DNA from: UBA10349 sp003485905
GTDB lineage: Bacteria > Pseudomonadota > Gammaproteobacteria > Arenicellales > Arenicellaceae
Length of the DNA: 64,000 nt
Reading direction: 5' to 3'
Assembly (NCBI GenBank): GCA_943787185.1
Contig: CALSLL010000001.1
Coordinates: 372,001 to 436,000 of the forward strand
Part shown: positions 16,935 to 26,511 of the stretch, piece after piece
Layout: each line of letters begins with the position of its first letter
How positions within the stretch are numbered: the first letter of the stretch is position 1
Made by a program: the position numbers and the translations under genes
Notes under the pieces: model-generated
Seen by the model: the letters and a program-made list of their open reading frames with translations, nothing else
What the model was told of the DNA's origin: nothing
Databases searched by the model: none

Positions 16935-18362
16935 TTACCTGCGCATAAATTCTGGACTGGCGAATAACAATGCGATGCCTTGGGCACCAGACTCCGCGTT
17001 TTTGATGGCGGTCATTGTGTTCTCAGCGATTAACGGACCCAAAATCGAACTGGCAAGATTGATTGGATCTATTCGTGATCCGATGTTTTCTCCAGTTTGG
17101 ACCGCCATCTCAACACGTTTAAACAAGGCTTCTCCACCTGACCAATCTTGAGCAGTATCTGGCCAACCTACCGGAGAACCCGGTCTAAACGGCTCCTGAC
17201 CAAGCACGGTAAACGGCCCAGCAATTTGTTTTATCCTGCGTGGTGAAAAGTCGACAGCGCGATACATCGAAAGAATAAAATCGTTTGGTGTTTTATATTT
17301 GGCAAGAGGTTCTTCCCAAGCCTCATCGGAATCGACAAGCGCTGCGTAAACGGTTGGTAGATCCCCATTAGAATTGGTAAAGGCTTTGGCAATTCGGTCA
17401 ACAGCTTTGGCGGGTGGGTCATCAGCAATAAAATGTCGCGCCAATTTTGTAGCAATATGTTTAGCCGTAGAAGGATGGTGAGCCAAATCATTTAAAACCG
17501 CTTCACCTTGATCAATACCTTTTTGTTTATACGTTGCGCCGAGTAACGATTGGCTACCCGGTTCATGTAAGGCTTCATTAAAATAAAACTCTCCCGGTGT
17601 GCCGGTGTCGAAACGAGTGTTGCCATTTCCATTTCCGCCAACGCCCCAACCAGTAATTACCTTTGCGAAGGAAGTAACGTCTTGCTGGGTATAACCACCG
17701 TCGACACCCAAGGTGTGCAACTCAATAATTTCGCGGGCGAGGTTCTCGTTAATATCAATTTTGCGACGAGGTGCTCCGTTATTTCGGCCCGCTCGCCCAC
17801 TCGCCCTACTTCCTAATTTGGAGTTTGGGCCAATCGATAAATTATTATCTAAATACGTAAGCATAGCCGGATGCTGCTCTACGGCTCGAAGCATATCTAC
17901 AAAGCTGCCGCTTATATTGGGTCGGATTGCTTCAACCTCGAGCGTAGGCACGAGGCCCAATGTTTGTGGGTTATCAGCTGAAACAGCGAAATGATTCGAC
18001 CAAAAATGCACTAATCGCTCATAGAAAGGAGTGTCTGATTTAAGTGCCTGGGTCAATCGTGCAGCAATGTGTTGCTCGTACATGGGCCGCAGTTCTTGTA
18101 TCAATACTCGAACATTATTCGCTTGCGAAGCATCACTGCCATTTTGCCGGGCTTGCTGTTGCTGACGACGGTAAGCCTGTTGCTTTACTACCGCTTGTTT
18201 ACTAGTGGGTAGGCTTCCAACGTCTTTTGATAATGGCTGCGCTTGTTCTACCTGAGCAATCAACCATTCCCGAGGAGAATCTCCGATATTCGTCAGATCG
18301 CCAGGCCTTGCACCTAGTCCAAACCGATTTGCGGCGATGACCGTCTCGACTGTGATTGCCAT
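16935..18362 (-). CDS. DUF1800 family protein
   Basis: 475 residues beginning MAITVETVIAANRFGLGARP, the typical DUF1800 start, with VHFWSNHFAVS, NENLAREIIELHTLGV, GGYTQQDV and the HEPGSQSLLG region. The start is ATG 18362 behind a GGAG Shine-Dalgarno five bases away; a GTG at 18389 would add residues upstream of it. It is transcribed just before the DUF1501 gene. Biochemical function is not established for this family. Confidence 0.9.
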   Translation of the reverse strand: MAITVETVIAANRFGLGARPGDLTNIGDSPREWLIAQVEQAQPLSKDVGSLPTSKQAVVKQQAYRRQQQQARQNGSDASQANNVRVLIQELRPMYEQHIAARLTQALKSDTPFYERLVHFWSNHFAVSADNPQTLGLVPTLEVEAIRPNISGSFVDMLRAVEQHPAMLTYLDNNLSIGPNSKLGSRASGRAGRNNGAPRRKIDINENLAREIIELHTLGVDGGYTQQDVTSFAKVITGWGVGGNGNGNTRFDTGTPGEFYFNEALHEPGSQSLLGATYKQKGIDQGEAVLNDLAHHPSTAKHIATKLARHFIADDPPAKAVDRIAKAFTNSNGDLPTVYAALVDSDEAWEEPLAKYKTPNDFILSMYRAVDFSPRRIKQIAGPFTVLGQEPFRPGSPVGWPDTAQDWSGGEALFKRVEMAVQTGENIGSRIDPINLASSILGPLIAENTMTAIKNAESGAQGIALLFASPEFMRR

Positions 18363-18389
18363 TACTGCTCCTGCCCTAGCGGCGTTCAC

Positions 18390-18706
18390 CTCGCGACCCA
18401 GTAAACAAATTGAGTTCGCATGTAGAATTTAGATTGCCTTAAATTTCACTCAAAAATAAATTATGCTTATCTCTACAGAATTATTCTACGCGTGAGGCCA
18501 CGCATAAGTATGGATATTTTGTGGAGATGTAATAGAAACTTTGTTATACCAATTTGTTATATCGTTATATACTAATTGTTGGATATGGCGCGCTATACTA
18601 TCGCGCGATTTAATCTATCTATACTCTTATTTCGACTAGGTATTGCGATTAGGATCATGATCGATCCTATATACCTATATTGACCACTAAAGTTGAGGAA
18701 ATACTC
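18390..18706. other. Divergent intergenic region, AT-rich
   Basis: No gene is seen in these 317 bases. They hold a GCGTG/CACGC inverted repeat (around 18489–18505), a GGATC…GATCC palindrome near 18652–18667 and several AT-rich -10-like hexamers. It presumably carries promoters for DUF1800 (leftward) and the TPR gene (rightward). Confidence 0.4.
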
Positions 18707-20182
18707 ATGAAAAGCGCTTTTCTTTTAGGCCTGATTTTAAACTTGGCTATTGTAGGCACGGCCCCCGCCGTCGATACCGCTGAATTCAATATATACGGTT
18801 CTACCGAATTTCCTGCCACTGGCAATGCTAAAGCCCACGAAATTTTTGTCCAAGGACTGTTAAAGCTTCATAATTTTGAGTACGACGACGCACGGGCAAA
18901 TTTTATCGCAACGCAAGAAATGGACCCAGACTTTGTAATGGCCTACTGGGGCGAGTCGCTCACTTACGAACACCACTTATGGGCTTACAAAAATATTGAA
19001 GGCTCTCGGGCTGCATTGGCCAAGATTGGGGCTACCCCGGAAGCTCGCGCCGAACACTTCAAAACTGAGCGCGAAAAAGCCTATCACCGTTCGGTCGAAG
19101 CGTTATTTGGCGAAGGGAGTCAAGAAGAGCGCGAAACTGCTTATTCAGCAGAGTTAAAACAGATCTACCAAAACTATCCGGAAGATCTTGATGCCGCTGC
19201 GCTTTATGCCCTATCATTAATAACCACTAGTCACGGCGGGCGTGATTATTCTAGGTACATGCAAGCAGCATCTATCACTGAAGACATATTAGTGCTCAAT
19301 CCACGGCACCCAGGTGCATTGCATTACAACATTCATAGTTATGATGACCCCGTTCATGCACCATTAGGGTTACGCGCAGCAAAGGTCTACTCCGAAGTTG
19401 CGCCGTCGGCTATTCACGCGCTTCATATGGGTTCACATATTTATTATGCACTTGGAATGTGGGAGCTCGGGCTAGAACGGAACATCCGCTCTTATGAGGA
19501 AGCTGTGTCTCGCCAGCCAACACCCGACGATGAATACGGTAACCAGGCTTATCATGCATTAACTTGGGTTATTTACGGATTGAACCAAGTGAACAGGCCA
19601 GAAGAATCGGCAGAAAAACTCGCTTTAATTGAAGCACAAATGAATCAATATGGTGGACAAATACACCGACAAAACTTCATCTACGGCCGAGCTGCCTACG
19701 TAATCGACTCAGGAGATTGGACGGGTTCACTCGCATCCGTATCAGTGAGCCATGAAGGTCTAGACCCTTTCTTTGTTGCAACTGACCAATATGTACACGG
19801 CGTTCGTTTACTCAAGAGTGGTGACACTGATGGCGCAAAAGAAGCGCTTGCTGGAATCGGTGGCGCAGAGCCGGTGGCGGTTAAAAATCGCCGTGCGATG
19901 GTACCCCGATTGCTGCACCTGCAACTCGAAGGCCAGATTGAATTTGCTGCAGGCAATCAGGAAAAAGCAATTGCCCTAATGAAAGAAGCGGCTGAAATGG
20001 AAGCTGGCGTACCGCCTGAATACGGCCCTGCTCAACCAGCACAGCCAGCTGCGGAGCTTCTCGCCGATACTTATCTAGCGATTGGTGACAATCAATCGGC
20101 ACGAGAAAACTATGAGATTGCTCTTGAAAGCTTTGTTGGCCGCCAACGATCGTTGGCTGGTTTAAAAAAAGCCTCTATGTAA
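18707..20182 (+). CDS. Secreted TPR-repeat protein
   Basis: 491 residues with a Sec signal peptide (KSAFLLGLILNLAIVGTAPAV). The rest is made of helix pairs matching tetratricopeptide repeats (for example AHEIFVQGLLKLHNFEYDDARANFIATQEMDPDFVMAYWG, and the C-terminal AAELLADTYLAIGDNQSARENYEIAL). The start is ATG 18707 behind GAGGAAA; a TTG frame extends to 18680. TPRs mediate protein contacts, and related proteins are annotated only as TPR proteins. No catalytic motif is seen. Confidence 0.85.
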   Translation: MKSAFLLGLILNLAIVGTAPAVDTAEFNIYGSTEFPATGNAKAHEIFVQGLLKLHNFEYDDARANFIATQEMDPDFVMAYWGESLTYEHHLWAYKNIEGSRAALAKIGATPEARAEHFKTEREKAYHRSVEALFGEGSQEERETAYSAELKQIYQNYPEDLDAAALYALSLITTSHGGRDYSRYMQAASITEDILVLNPRHPGALHYNIHSYDDPVHAPLGLRAAKVYSEVAPSAIHALHMGSHIYYALGMWELGLERNIRSYEEAVSRQPTPDDEYGNQAYHALTWVIYGLNQVNRPEESAEKLALIEAQMNQYGGQIHRQNFIYGRAAYVIDSGDWTGSLASVSVSHEGLDPFFVATDQYVHGVRLLKSGDTDGAKEALAGIGGAEPVAVKNRRAMVPRLLHLQLEGQIEFAAGNQEKAIALMKEAAEMEAGVPPEYGPAQPAQPAAELLADTYLAIGDNQSARENYEIALESFVGRQRSLAGLKKASM

Positions 20183-20203
20183 GAGGTTAATCAACTAGAA
20201 AAT

Positions 20204-20240
20204 AAAAAGAGGGCAGGGTTTATAACCCTGCCCTCTTTTT
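20204..20240 (+). terminator. Strong bidirectional terminator
   Basis: A perfect 17-bp stem (arms 20204–20220 and 20224–20240) with a 3-base loop and A5/T5 ends serves both the TPR gene and the converging mscS-like gene. Confidence 0.92.
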
Positions 20241-20313
20241 GTATCTGCATTTCAATACCATCAGTGCTATTAAAGCCGTCGGTGCTATTTAGAGACTATT
20301 AAGTTAAAGAGTA

Positions 20314-21177
20314 TTAAGAGATATTCTTGATAGGCAGGGCAGCCATCGAAATACTATTCTTTCTAAATTCCAGGATAAGACTTTCCAGCACAGCGGAACG
20401 CAATACCGTCCTGGTTTTTACGTCTACCAACTTATAGCGCGCTTCGAAAAGTATCCCGGACAGTAAATGGCCCTGATCATCATCCCATATTGATCGAACG
20501 ACCACCGTGGCACTACCTTCAATAATTCCGTCAACTTTCTCAATTACCCCGATCGTGATTGATCGAACCTGCTCTGGATCAACATTGAAATCTGTCTGAA
20601 ACCGAATCCGTGCTCGCACAGGCTGTGGATCAAACGAAAAGTTTTTAATGGTCGAGGCGGCCAACACTGCGTTCGGATAGTTAACAATCACTCCATCAGT
20701 ATTTCTAATAGTAGTGCGGCGCAACCCAACATCGATAACGTCACCCCAACCGCCCCAGTGCTTACCAATTTTATCGATAATAATCCGATCACCAATTCTT
20801 ATGGGGCGGTCCGCAATCAAGAAAATACCCGCCAAAATGTCGGCCAAGGTTTCTTTTGCGGCCAGGCCGATAGCGATACCAAAAATTCCAGCGCCAGCCA
20901 ACACGGGACCTACTTCTATGCCGTTGATGTTGAGCACCCACACCAATCCACCTACCAGTGCAGCAAGCCATAAAAACTGCCTTAAGAAATGAACAAGTCG
21001 ATCGTCAAAATCGTTCTCTGTGCTTGCGGTCAATTTTGCCAATCGCTGAATAATCACAAATCGCACTATGTAAAACAGAGCGATCGTGCAGAGCACAGCC
21101 AATAGTGTTTGTGTGATTGCCGAAGAGCCCTGCCATAAGCTTTGGGTCTGCGATGCGAAAGAATCTATAATTTCCAT
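20314..21177 (-). CDS. MscS-family small-conductance mechanosensitive channel
   Basis: 287 residues with three or four N-terminal hydrophobic helices. The pore helix is VLAGAGIFGIAIGLAAKETLADILAG, with the Gly/Ala packing of TM3, followed by FLIADRPIRIGDRI and the beta-domain RRTTIRNTDGVIVNYPNAVLA. MscS channels open on osmotic downshock to release solutes. A single-gene unit, convergent with the TPR gene. Confidence 0.93.
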   Translation of the reverse strand: MEIIDSFASQTQSLWQGSSAITQTLLAVLCTIALFYIVRFVIIQRLAKLTASTENDFDDRLVHFLRQFLWLAALVGGLVWVLNINGIEVGPVLAGAGIFGIAIGLAAKETLADILAGIFLIADRPIRIGDRIIIDKIGKHWGGWGDVIDVGLRRTTIRNTDGVIVNYPNAVLAASTIKNFSFDPQPVRARIRFQTDFNVDPEQVRSITIGVIEKVDGIIEGSATVVVRSIWDDDQGHLLSGILFEARYKLVDVKTRTVLRSAVLESLILEFRKNSISMAALPIKNIS

Positions 21178-21302
21178 ACCATTAAAATATTATGTTAGTT
21201 ATTAAAATCTAAATTTATTTGTTTTCAAAAGCACCAATGTGTTGCGCGGAAATCCTGCTCGAGTAGCTACTATCTTATATGTGGGACTAATATAAACAAC
21301 AA

Positions 21303-22199
21303 CTACTCCGCACAGTGATCGAGCTGTTCCGTTGCTATAGCTAGCACGCACGTCGCAATTAGGTCGGTGCGTTCCATATGCACAAAATGACCTTGATTCG
21401 GTAAGCGAACAACTCGTGAATTATTCGAATTCAGCACGCTCTCGGCAAAGTCTGCATTTGCTGGATATACCAATTCGTCCTCAGTCCCCTGCACTACCAG
21501 GATTGGCATTTCAAACTCAGCCCAGCGCTCACGTAACTTTTCTAGCTCGATTGCGAGGGAGAACATTTCTACATTCGCCGCTTGCATTCGCTCATCTAAC
21601 GCAGCATTTATCAGACTAAACTTTGCCATATGGTTATACCAGCGCGGCCCGGTAATATCGGGGTTTAGGCCTGCTGACAGAATAAGTAGTCCATCAACTA
21701 ATTCTGGAAAGTCTGCGGCGATCGCAGGAATAATTGAGCCCCCGAGCGAGTGACCCACGAGTATTAGCGGCTTGTCGGGATGATCCGCTTTCAACTTTTG
21801 TAATAACGGGGCGATAAGATTCGCCTGCTCGGCGTAGCTAGTTACCAGCCGAGGCTCGTCAGTATATTGTGAATATCCCCAGCCTGGTCGATCGATACTC
21901 GCAAGCAACACTCGACTATTGAATTCATCGTTAACTAACAACCTGCCGATACTCCCCCAACCACCTGGCGTGCCGTGCACCCACACCGCTACTGCATCTT
22001 CAGCCTTACCACTCGATCTATAGTACAAGCGGAAATCACCCTGCTCGATATACGCCTCTTCAACAGCTGGATTGTTTACCACTTCTCTTGCAACAAACTC
22101 CCGGTGTTCAGTTAAAGCCTCCGGCGTGCTACAGGCCGAAACGAATATTAAAATTAGTGCTATTGCCAGCAACCGTATAACGCTTAAGTAAAGTTTCAC
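21303..22199 (-). CDS. Alpha/beta-hydrolase lipoprotein
   Basis: 298 residues. The N-terminus is a lipoprotein signal (hydrophobic run ending FVSAC, Cys23). The mature enzyme has an HGTPGGWGS oxyanion region, the nucleophile elbow GHSLGGS, an acid in GTEDELVYP and the catalytic His in NQGHFVHME. Likely an outer-membrane-anchored esterase or lipase; the substrate is not deducible. Confidence 0.88.
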   Translation of the reverse strand: MKLYLSVIRLLAIALILIFVSACSTPEALTEHREFVAREVVNNPAVEEAYIEQGDFRLYYRSSGKAEDAVAVWVHGTPGGWGSIGRLLVNDEFNSRVLLASIDRPGWGYSQYTDEPRLVTSYAEQANLIAPLLQKLKADHPDKPLILVGHSLGGSIIPAIAADFPELVDGLLILSAGLNPDITGPRWYNHMAKFSLINAALDERMQAANVEMFSLAIELEKLRERWAEFEMPILVVQGTEDELVYPANADFAESVLNSNNSRVVRLPNQGHFVHMERTDLIATCVLAIATEQLDHCAE

Positions 22200-22586
22200 G
22201 TAGTTTTTCCCCTACAACAAAAGGCCATCGCCCGATTAGATGGTAAGACCTGACCCATCAATTATTATTGGCAAGAATAATTACACAATACAGGTCTTTA
22301 TGAAAACAAACCGACGCTTTATGAGTGCCCTGTCATACCAATTTACGATAGTTAAATTGAATTCAAGGCATCGTTTAGCCGGCTCTAATTCAGCAAGGCA
22401 AAGTTGGCAACGCATAATTTACAAGGTAGCTACATTATTAATGACATAAGCTGTTAAATGTATAACGACCTATATCACACTCTAAGCAGTCACCCACCTT
22501 ACGCAGGCACACAACAGTGCCCCAAATTAAAGATACTGATAAAATATACTTTCAACCTACCATTCAGGCGAATATACAGCCTATTT
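22200..22586. other. Region upstream of the ATP-grasp operon
   Basis: No confident gene. The ATP-grasp frame stays open back to 22458, but those 43 residues show no family resemblance. I see no strong terminator or promoter. Confidence 0.3.
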
Positions 22587-23735
22587 ATGACCTCGATTCA
22601 ATCAGCCAACACATTGGGCACTGAGCCTATCGCGCACCCGGAATACGTAAGCCCGGGAATGCCCCCTATGCAAAAGGCCGATTTTACTGTCTCATACTTC
22701 GAGTTTTGGCCAACGTGGGTGATGTATTTACCAGTGATTTTCGATTGGCTGTATTTATCAGTCAAAAACCGTTCGCTATCACTACCGCTTATTGCCAATC
22801 CGAGAATCCCAAATTCCGGCATGGTGGGGTTTTCCAAAAATGACTTCCTGTTGCAGGCAAATCAGAATTCGCAGCAATACATTCTTCCATGGATTACTTA
22901 TAAAGTAAGCGATCAACCTGCCGATGAGCAGGTTGATAATATAATCGTGAAACTCAAGAACTTAAAACTGGGATTCCCTATAGTTGGCAAACCAGATATG
23001 GGTTGTAGAGGGGCCGGAGTGAATCTGTTGAAAGATAAGATCGAATTATCGAGATATCTTGAAAACTATCCGGCCGGCAGCGAATTCATGCTGCAACAAC
23101 TGGCTGACTGGGAGCCCGAAGCCGGTATTTTTTACGTTAAACACCCTCACGAAAATACAGGACACATAACTTCGATTGCGCTCAAGTACACTCCGTATGT
23201 TGTGGGTGACGGACAACACACGTTGCTGGAGCTGATCGAACGAGACGAGCGTGCGAACAAAGTTAGCCATCTTTATAAAATGCGTCACAAAGATCTACTA
23301 GACACAGTCATCCCCAAAGATGAACCATTTCGACTAGTATTCGCTGCAAGCCACTGCCGCGGAGCCGTATTCACAGACGGTCGTGAATATATTACCGACG
23401 CGCTCACTCAAAAAATTGACGAGATCATGAATGGTTTCCCAGAGTTCTATTATGGACGCCTGGATGTGAAGTTTAAAAATGTAGATCAACTAAAGAAAGG
23501 ACAAGATATCAGCATCATCGAAGTCAACGGAGCCAGTTCCGAATCGCTGCATATCTGGGACAAAAATGCTGGTCTAGTTGAAGCGTGGAGATCCCTGATT
23601 TGGCAATATCGCACTCTGTTTGCAATCGGCGCTGAAAATCGTGCCCGTGGATATAAACCACCTGGCATAGTAAGTTTGCTAACCGCATGGCGCAAGGAAA
23701 AGAACTTGACCACACACTATCCGCAAACTGACTGA
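22587..23735 (+). CDS. ATP-grasp ligase-like protein
   Basis: About 382 residues from ATG 22587 (425 if an ATG at 22458 is used; neither start has a good Shine-Dalgarno). ATP-grasp features are a lysine strand and glycine-rich loop FPIVGKPDMGCRGAGVNLL, a VVGDGQHTLLELI block seen in cyanophycin-synthetase- and D-Ala-D-Ala-ligase-like enzymes, RLDVKFK and the metal-binding SIIEVNGASSES. ATP-grasp enzymes join an acyl group to an amine through an acyl phosphate. The stop overlaps the start of the OlsF-like gene by one base (TGATG), so the two products are made together. A role in making or modifying an aminoacyl lipid is inferred from that neighbour. Confidence 0.75.
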   Translation: MTSIQSANTLGTEPIAHPEYVSPGMPPMQKADFTVSYFEFWPTWVMYLPVIFDWLYLSVKNRSLSLPLIANPRIPNSGMVGFSKNDFLLQANQNSQQYILPWITYKVSDQPADEQVDNIIVKLKNLKLGFPIVGKPDMGCRGAGVNLLKDKIELSRYLENYPAGSEFMLQQLADWEPEAGIFYVKHPHENTGHITSIALKYTPYVVGDGQHTLLELIERDERANKVSHLYKMRHKDLLDTVIPKDEPFRLVFAASHCRGAVFTDGREYITDALTQKIDEIMNGFPEFYYGRLDVKFKNVDQLKKGQDISIIEVNGASSESLHIWDKNAGLVEAWRSLIWQYRTLFAIGAENRARGYKPPGIVSLLTAWRKEKNLTTHYPQTD

Positions 23736-25492
23736 TGACTGCTGAAACGCTATTCAACCCCTTTGAGCTTCCTCTCAAAAGTCGCTTGCTGGCAAAGGTA
23801 GGCGGCGCCGTTCTGGGATTGGCACCACTTGCAAAACACTATCGTTCGCGTCCGAGCACCAAAAATGCAAAGTCATTCCTAGATTACACATTGAATGCGC
23901 TAGGCATTGATGTTGAAGTCGAATCGTCTGACCTACTTACTCAAATACCCAAAACTGGGCCCGTATTAGTGGTTGCTAATCATCCTTTAGGGGGCTTAGA
24001 GGGTGTCGCGATTGCACAAATGTTGCTTAAAGTTCGGCCAGATGTGCAGGTGCTAACCAACGAAATGCTTACGCGAATACCAGAACTAAGTGATATTTTT
24101 ATTGGTGTTGATGTTCTATCCGCAAACGCAGCACACAAAAACCTAACGGGAATGCGCAAAGCAATGAAGCACTTGCGCAATGATGGAATGCTTTTGATAT
24201 TTCCCGCTGGCCAGGTTTCCTCAATCAACATGAAAACTCGTCGAATTGAAGATAGGCCTTGGGATCGTTTAGTAGGACAACTTGCTAAAAAAACCGGGGC
24301 TATCAGTGTGCCCATTTTCGTAAAGGGTAGAAACAGCCGCCTGTTCTACACACTTGGCTTAATCCACCCGAGATTGCGCACGTTAATGCTAGCGCGCGAA
24401 TTATCGAATAAGCACGGTTCGCAAATCTCTTTAAAAGTTGGCGAACCAGTTACGCCAATAGAAATCCAGCAGCTAAGTGACCACGAGTTTGTCACTCACT
24501 ACCTGCGTATGAGCACTGATTTACTGAATGTTGATCAATCCGCCAGAAAAACTTTAGAGAATGCCTCCGTATCTAGCATTTCACGCCCCAGCGCTGACCT
24601 CTTGGCTGGCATTGCCAGACTAAAAGAATTTCGTATTATCGAGCATACGAAATTTGACGTGTACTGTGCGCCATATAGTGCACTAGGCCCGCTAATGGAG
24701 CAGATTGGCATTGCACGAGAAATTACTTTTCGGGCTGCTGGCGAAGGTTCAGGTAATAAGGTGGATATAGATAAGTTTGATCCACACTACATGCAACTGT
24801 TTATCTGGGACAAGGAGCGCCATCTAGTGGCTGGTGGATACCGAGTGGGCCTAGTCGACAAGATTGTGGAGAAGTGCGGAATTGATGGATTGTATGGCCG
24901 CACCTTATACCGTTTTGATCAAGCCTATCTCGACAAAATTGGCGCGGCCATAGAAGTCGGCCGGTCGTTTGTACACCCCGATTACCAGCGCCAACCTGCG
25001 GCCCTGGATCTACTCTGGAAAGGGATTGGAAAATTTGTTGCCCAATACCCTGAATATCACACGCTGTTTGGCGCGGTCAGTATTTCGCGTGATCACTCAG
25101 ATATGGCGCGCGCATTAATCGCGGAAAGTATGCTGGCCTCACATCGGGCAGATGATGAGTATCTAGAAAATGTTGAAGCAATTACTCCGCTCAAAGTAGG
25201 TGGTAAAATTTGGACCTCTGAAATGCTTGGCTCACTGAGCAAAGTGGCCGTACTTAGTAAGCTGGTCGGCCGATGCGATCCCGGAAAAACCTTGCCACTG
25301 CTGATACGTCACTACCTGTCGCTGAACGGTAAGTTTGTCTGCTTTTCGGTGAACACAGACTTTAATGATTCACTAGACGGTCTGATATTAGTCGATATGC
25401 GAAAAATGCCCGTACGCTATTTATCCCGTTATATGGGAAAAGAGAACGCTAAATCCTTTTTGTCTAACTGGAGAAACAAATGCACCCAGTAG
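23735..25492 (+). CDS. Two-domain acyltransferase (OlsF-like: PlsC + GNAT)
   Basis: 585 residues. The N-terminal half is a lysophosphatidate-acyltransferase fold with ANHPLGGLEG (His83, Glu89 where relatives often have Asp), FIGVDVL and FPAGQVSS. The C-terminal half from about residue 300 is an acyl-ornithine-synthase-like GNAT domain (EITFRAAGEGSG, DPHYMQLFIWD, VGRSFVHPDYQ, LFGAVSISRDH). Known OlsF proteins combine N-acylation of ornithine (or another amino acid) with O-acylation of the lyso-lipid, giving aminolipids. Domain order and length match. The amino-acid substrate cannot be read off. It overlaps the ATP-grasp gene by one base and the DinB-like gene by 13. Confidence 0.8.
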   Translation: MTAETLFNPFELPLKSRLLAKVGGAVLGLAPLAKHYRSRPSTKNAKSFLDYTLNALGIDVEVESSDLLTQIPKTGPVLVVANHPLGGLEGVAIAQMLLKVRPDVQVLTNEMLTRIPELSDIFIGVDVLSANAAHKNLTGMRKAMKHLRNDGMLLIFPAGQVSSINMKTRRIEDRPWDRLVGQLAKKTGAISVPIFVKGRNSRLFYTLGLIHPRLRTLMLARELSNKHGSQISLKVGEPVTPIEIQQLSDHEFVTHYLRMSTDLLNVDQSARKTLENASVSSISRPSADLLAGIARLKEFRIIEHTKFDVYCAPYSALGPLMEQIGIAREITFRAAGEGSGNKVDIDKFDPHYMQLFIWDKERHLVAGGYRVGLVDKIVEKCGIDGLYGRTLYRFDQAYLDKIGAAIEVGRSFVHPDYQRQPAALDLLWKGIGKFVAQYPEYHTLFGAVSISRDHSDMARALIAESMLASHRADDEYLENVEAITPLKVGGKIWTSEMLGSLSKVAVLSKLVGRCDPGKTLPLLIRHYLSLNGKFVCFSVNTDFNDSLDGLILVDMRKMPVRYLSRYMGKENAKSFLSNWRNKCTQ

Positions 25493-25998
25493 TAACCGCC
25501 AACATAGATGCATTACGGCATGTGACAGAGCTTATTGATAAAGCCTCAGGCGAAAAATACCGGCAGCAGCCGCCATGCGGAACCTCTCCTATAGGCCGGC
25601 ATATTCGGCATATTCTCGATCACTTTGATGCACTAAGAAACGGATTGGAGAAAGGCGTTGTAGATTATGACCAGCGCAACCGCGATTGCGCTCTGGAAAC
25701 CGATGCCAAATTAGCGAAAACACATACCGAGAGTATTATGGATTGGCTCTCTCAGAACGCCAAAATTGATCGCAAACTAATAATTAAGACTGAAGTCTCA
25801 ACAGTATTGCAACAGCCAGTGTCGGTCACTAGCTCGCTAAAACGTGAACTGGTCTATCTTATGAATCACACGTTACATCATTCAGCCTATATCGCGCTAC
25901 TGATCCGGTCACTAGGCGAGCAAGTTGACGAAAATATTGGCGTGGCTCCCGCTACTCAAAATTACATCAGCAAACATAACTTAAAACAGGTTGGCTAA
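25480..25998 (+). CDS. DinB-like four-helix protein
   Basis: 172 residues with the DinB/YfiT pattern of three metal-binding histidines: GRHIRHILDHFDALRN near residue 36 and MNHTLHHSAYI around 129–134, where HxxxH sits on the last helix. The family includes thiol- and metal-dependent transferases; most members are uncharacterised. ATG 25480 has GGAG seven bases upstream and overlaps the acyltransferase end by 13 bases. A job in aminolipid synthesis is possible, but only by position. Confidence 0.75.
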   Translation: MHPVVTANIDALRHVTELIDKASGEKYRQQPPCGTSPIGRHIRHILDHFDALRNGLEKGVVDYDQRNRDCALETDAKLAKTHTESIMDWLSQNAKIDRKLIIKTEVSTVLQQPVSVTSSLKRELVYLMNHTLHHSAYIALLIRSLGEQVDENIGVAPATQNYISKHNLKQVG

Positions 25999-26478
25999 AT
26001 GTTATTAAAAACAAATACGCTTAAATATATTCGCTCAGCAGGCCAATGGCTTACTCTTATGTTTGCCGGTTTATTGGTCGCGACAAACACCTTTGCAGCA
26101 GACCCAATTTATACTGGATACTTTAATAATCTCGCTGTTAGTGGATACGATGCAGTAGCCTATTTTAGTGATGGTAAGCCGGTAGAAGGCTCTGAAGATT
26201 ATGAGTATGAATGGCAAGGTGCCACTTGGCGCTTTTCTTCAGCGGATAATCTGGCTAGTTTTTCTGCCGAACCAGAAAAGTTCGCGCCACAATACGGTGG
26301 TTACTGTGCATGGGCTGTTAGTCAAAACAAGACCGCATCGGCTGATCCAGAGCAATTTCACATTGAAGATGGCAAGCTATATTTAAACTATAACGCCAAA
26401 ATACAAAACCAGTGGCTGCCCGATCGTTTAAATCTTATTGAGATAGGCAACCAAAACTGGCCAGGCCTGAAAGACTAA
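25999..26478 (+). CDS. Exported YHS-domain protein
   Basis: 159 residues: a Sec signal peptide ending NTFAADP, then a YHS domain with GYDAVAYFSDGKPVEG, FSSADNLASF and KFAPQYGGYCAWAVS. YHS domains are thought to bind metal and are common in small periplasmic proteins with thioredoxin or copper partners. ATG 25999 directly follows the DinB-like stop, so it is the last gene of the four-gene operon. Confidence 0.85.
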   Translation: MLLKTNTLKYIRSAGQWLTLMFAGLLVATNTFAADPIYTGYFNNLAVSGYDAVAYFSDGKPVEGSEDYEYEWQGATWRFSSADNLASFSAEPEKFAPQYGGYCAWAVSQNKTASADPEQFHIEDGKLYLNYNAKIQNQWLPDRLNLIEIGNQNWPGLKD

Positions 26479-26511
26479 GTAGCTAAATACTATTGCCCAG
26501 CCCTTGGAGCC

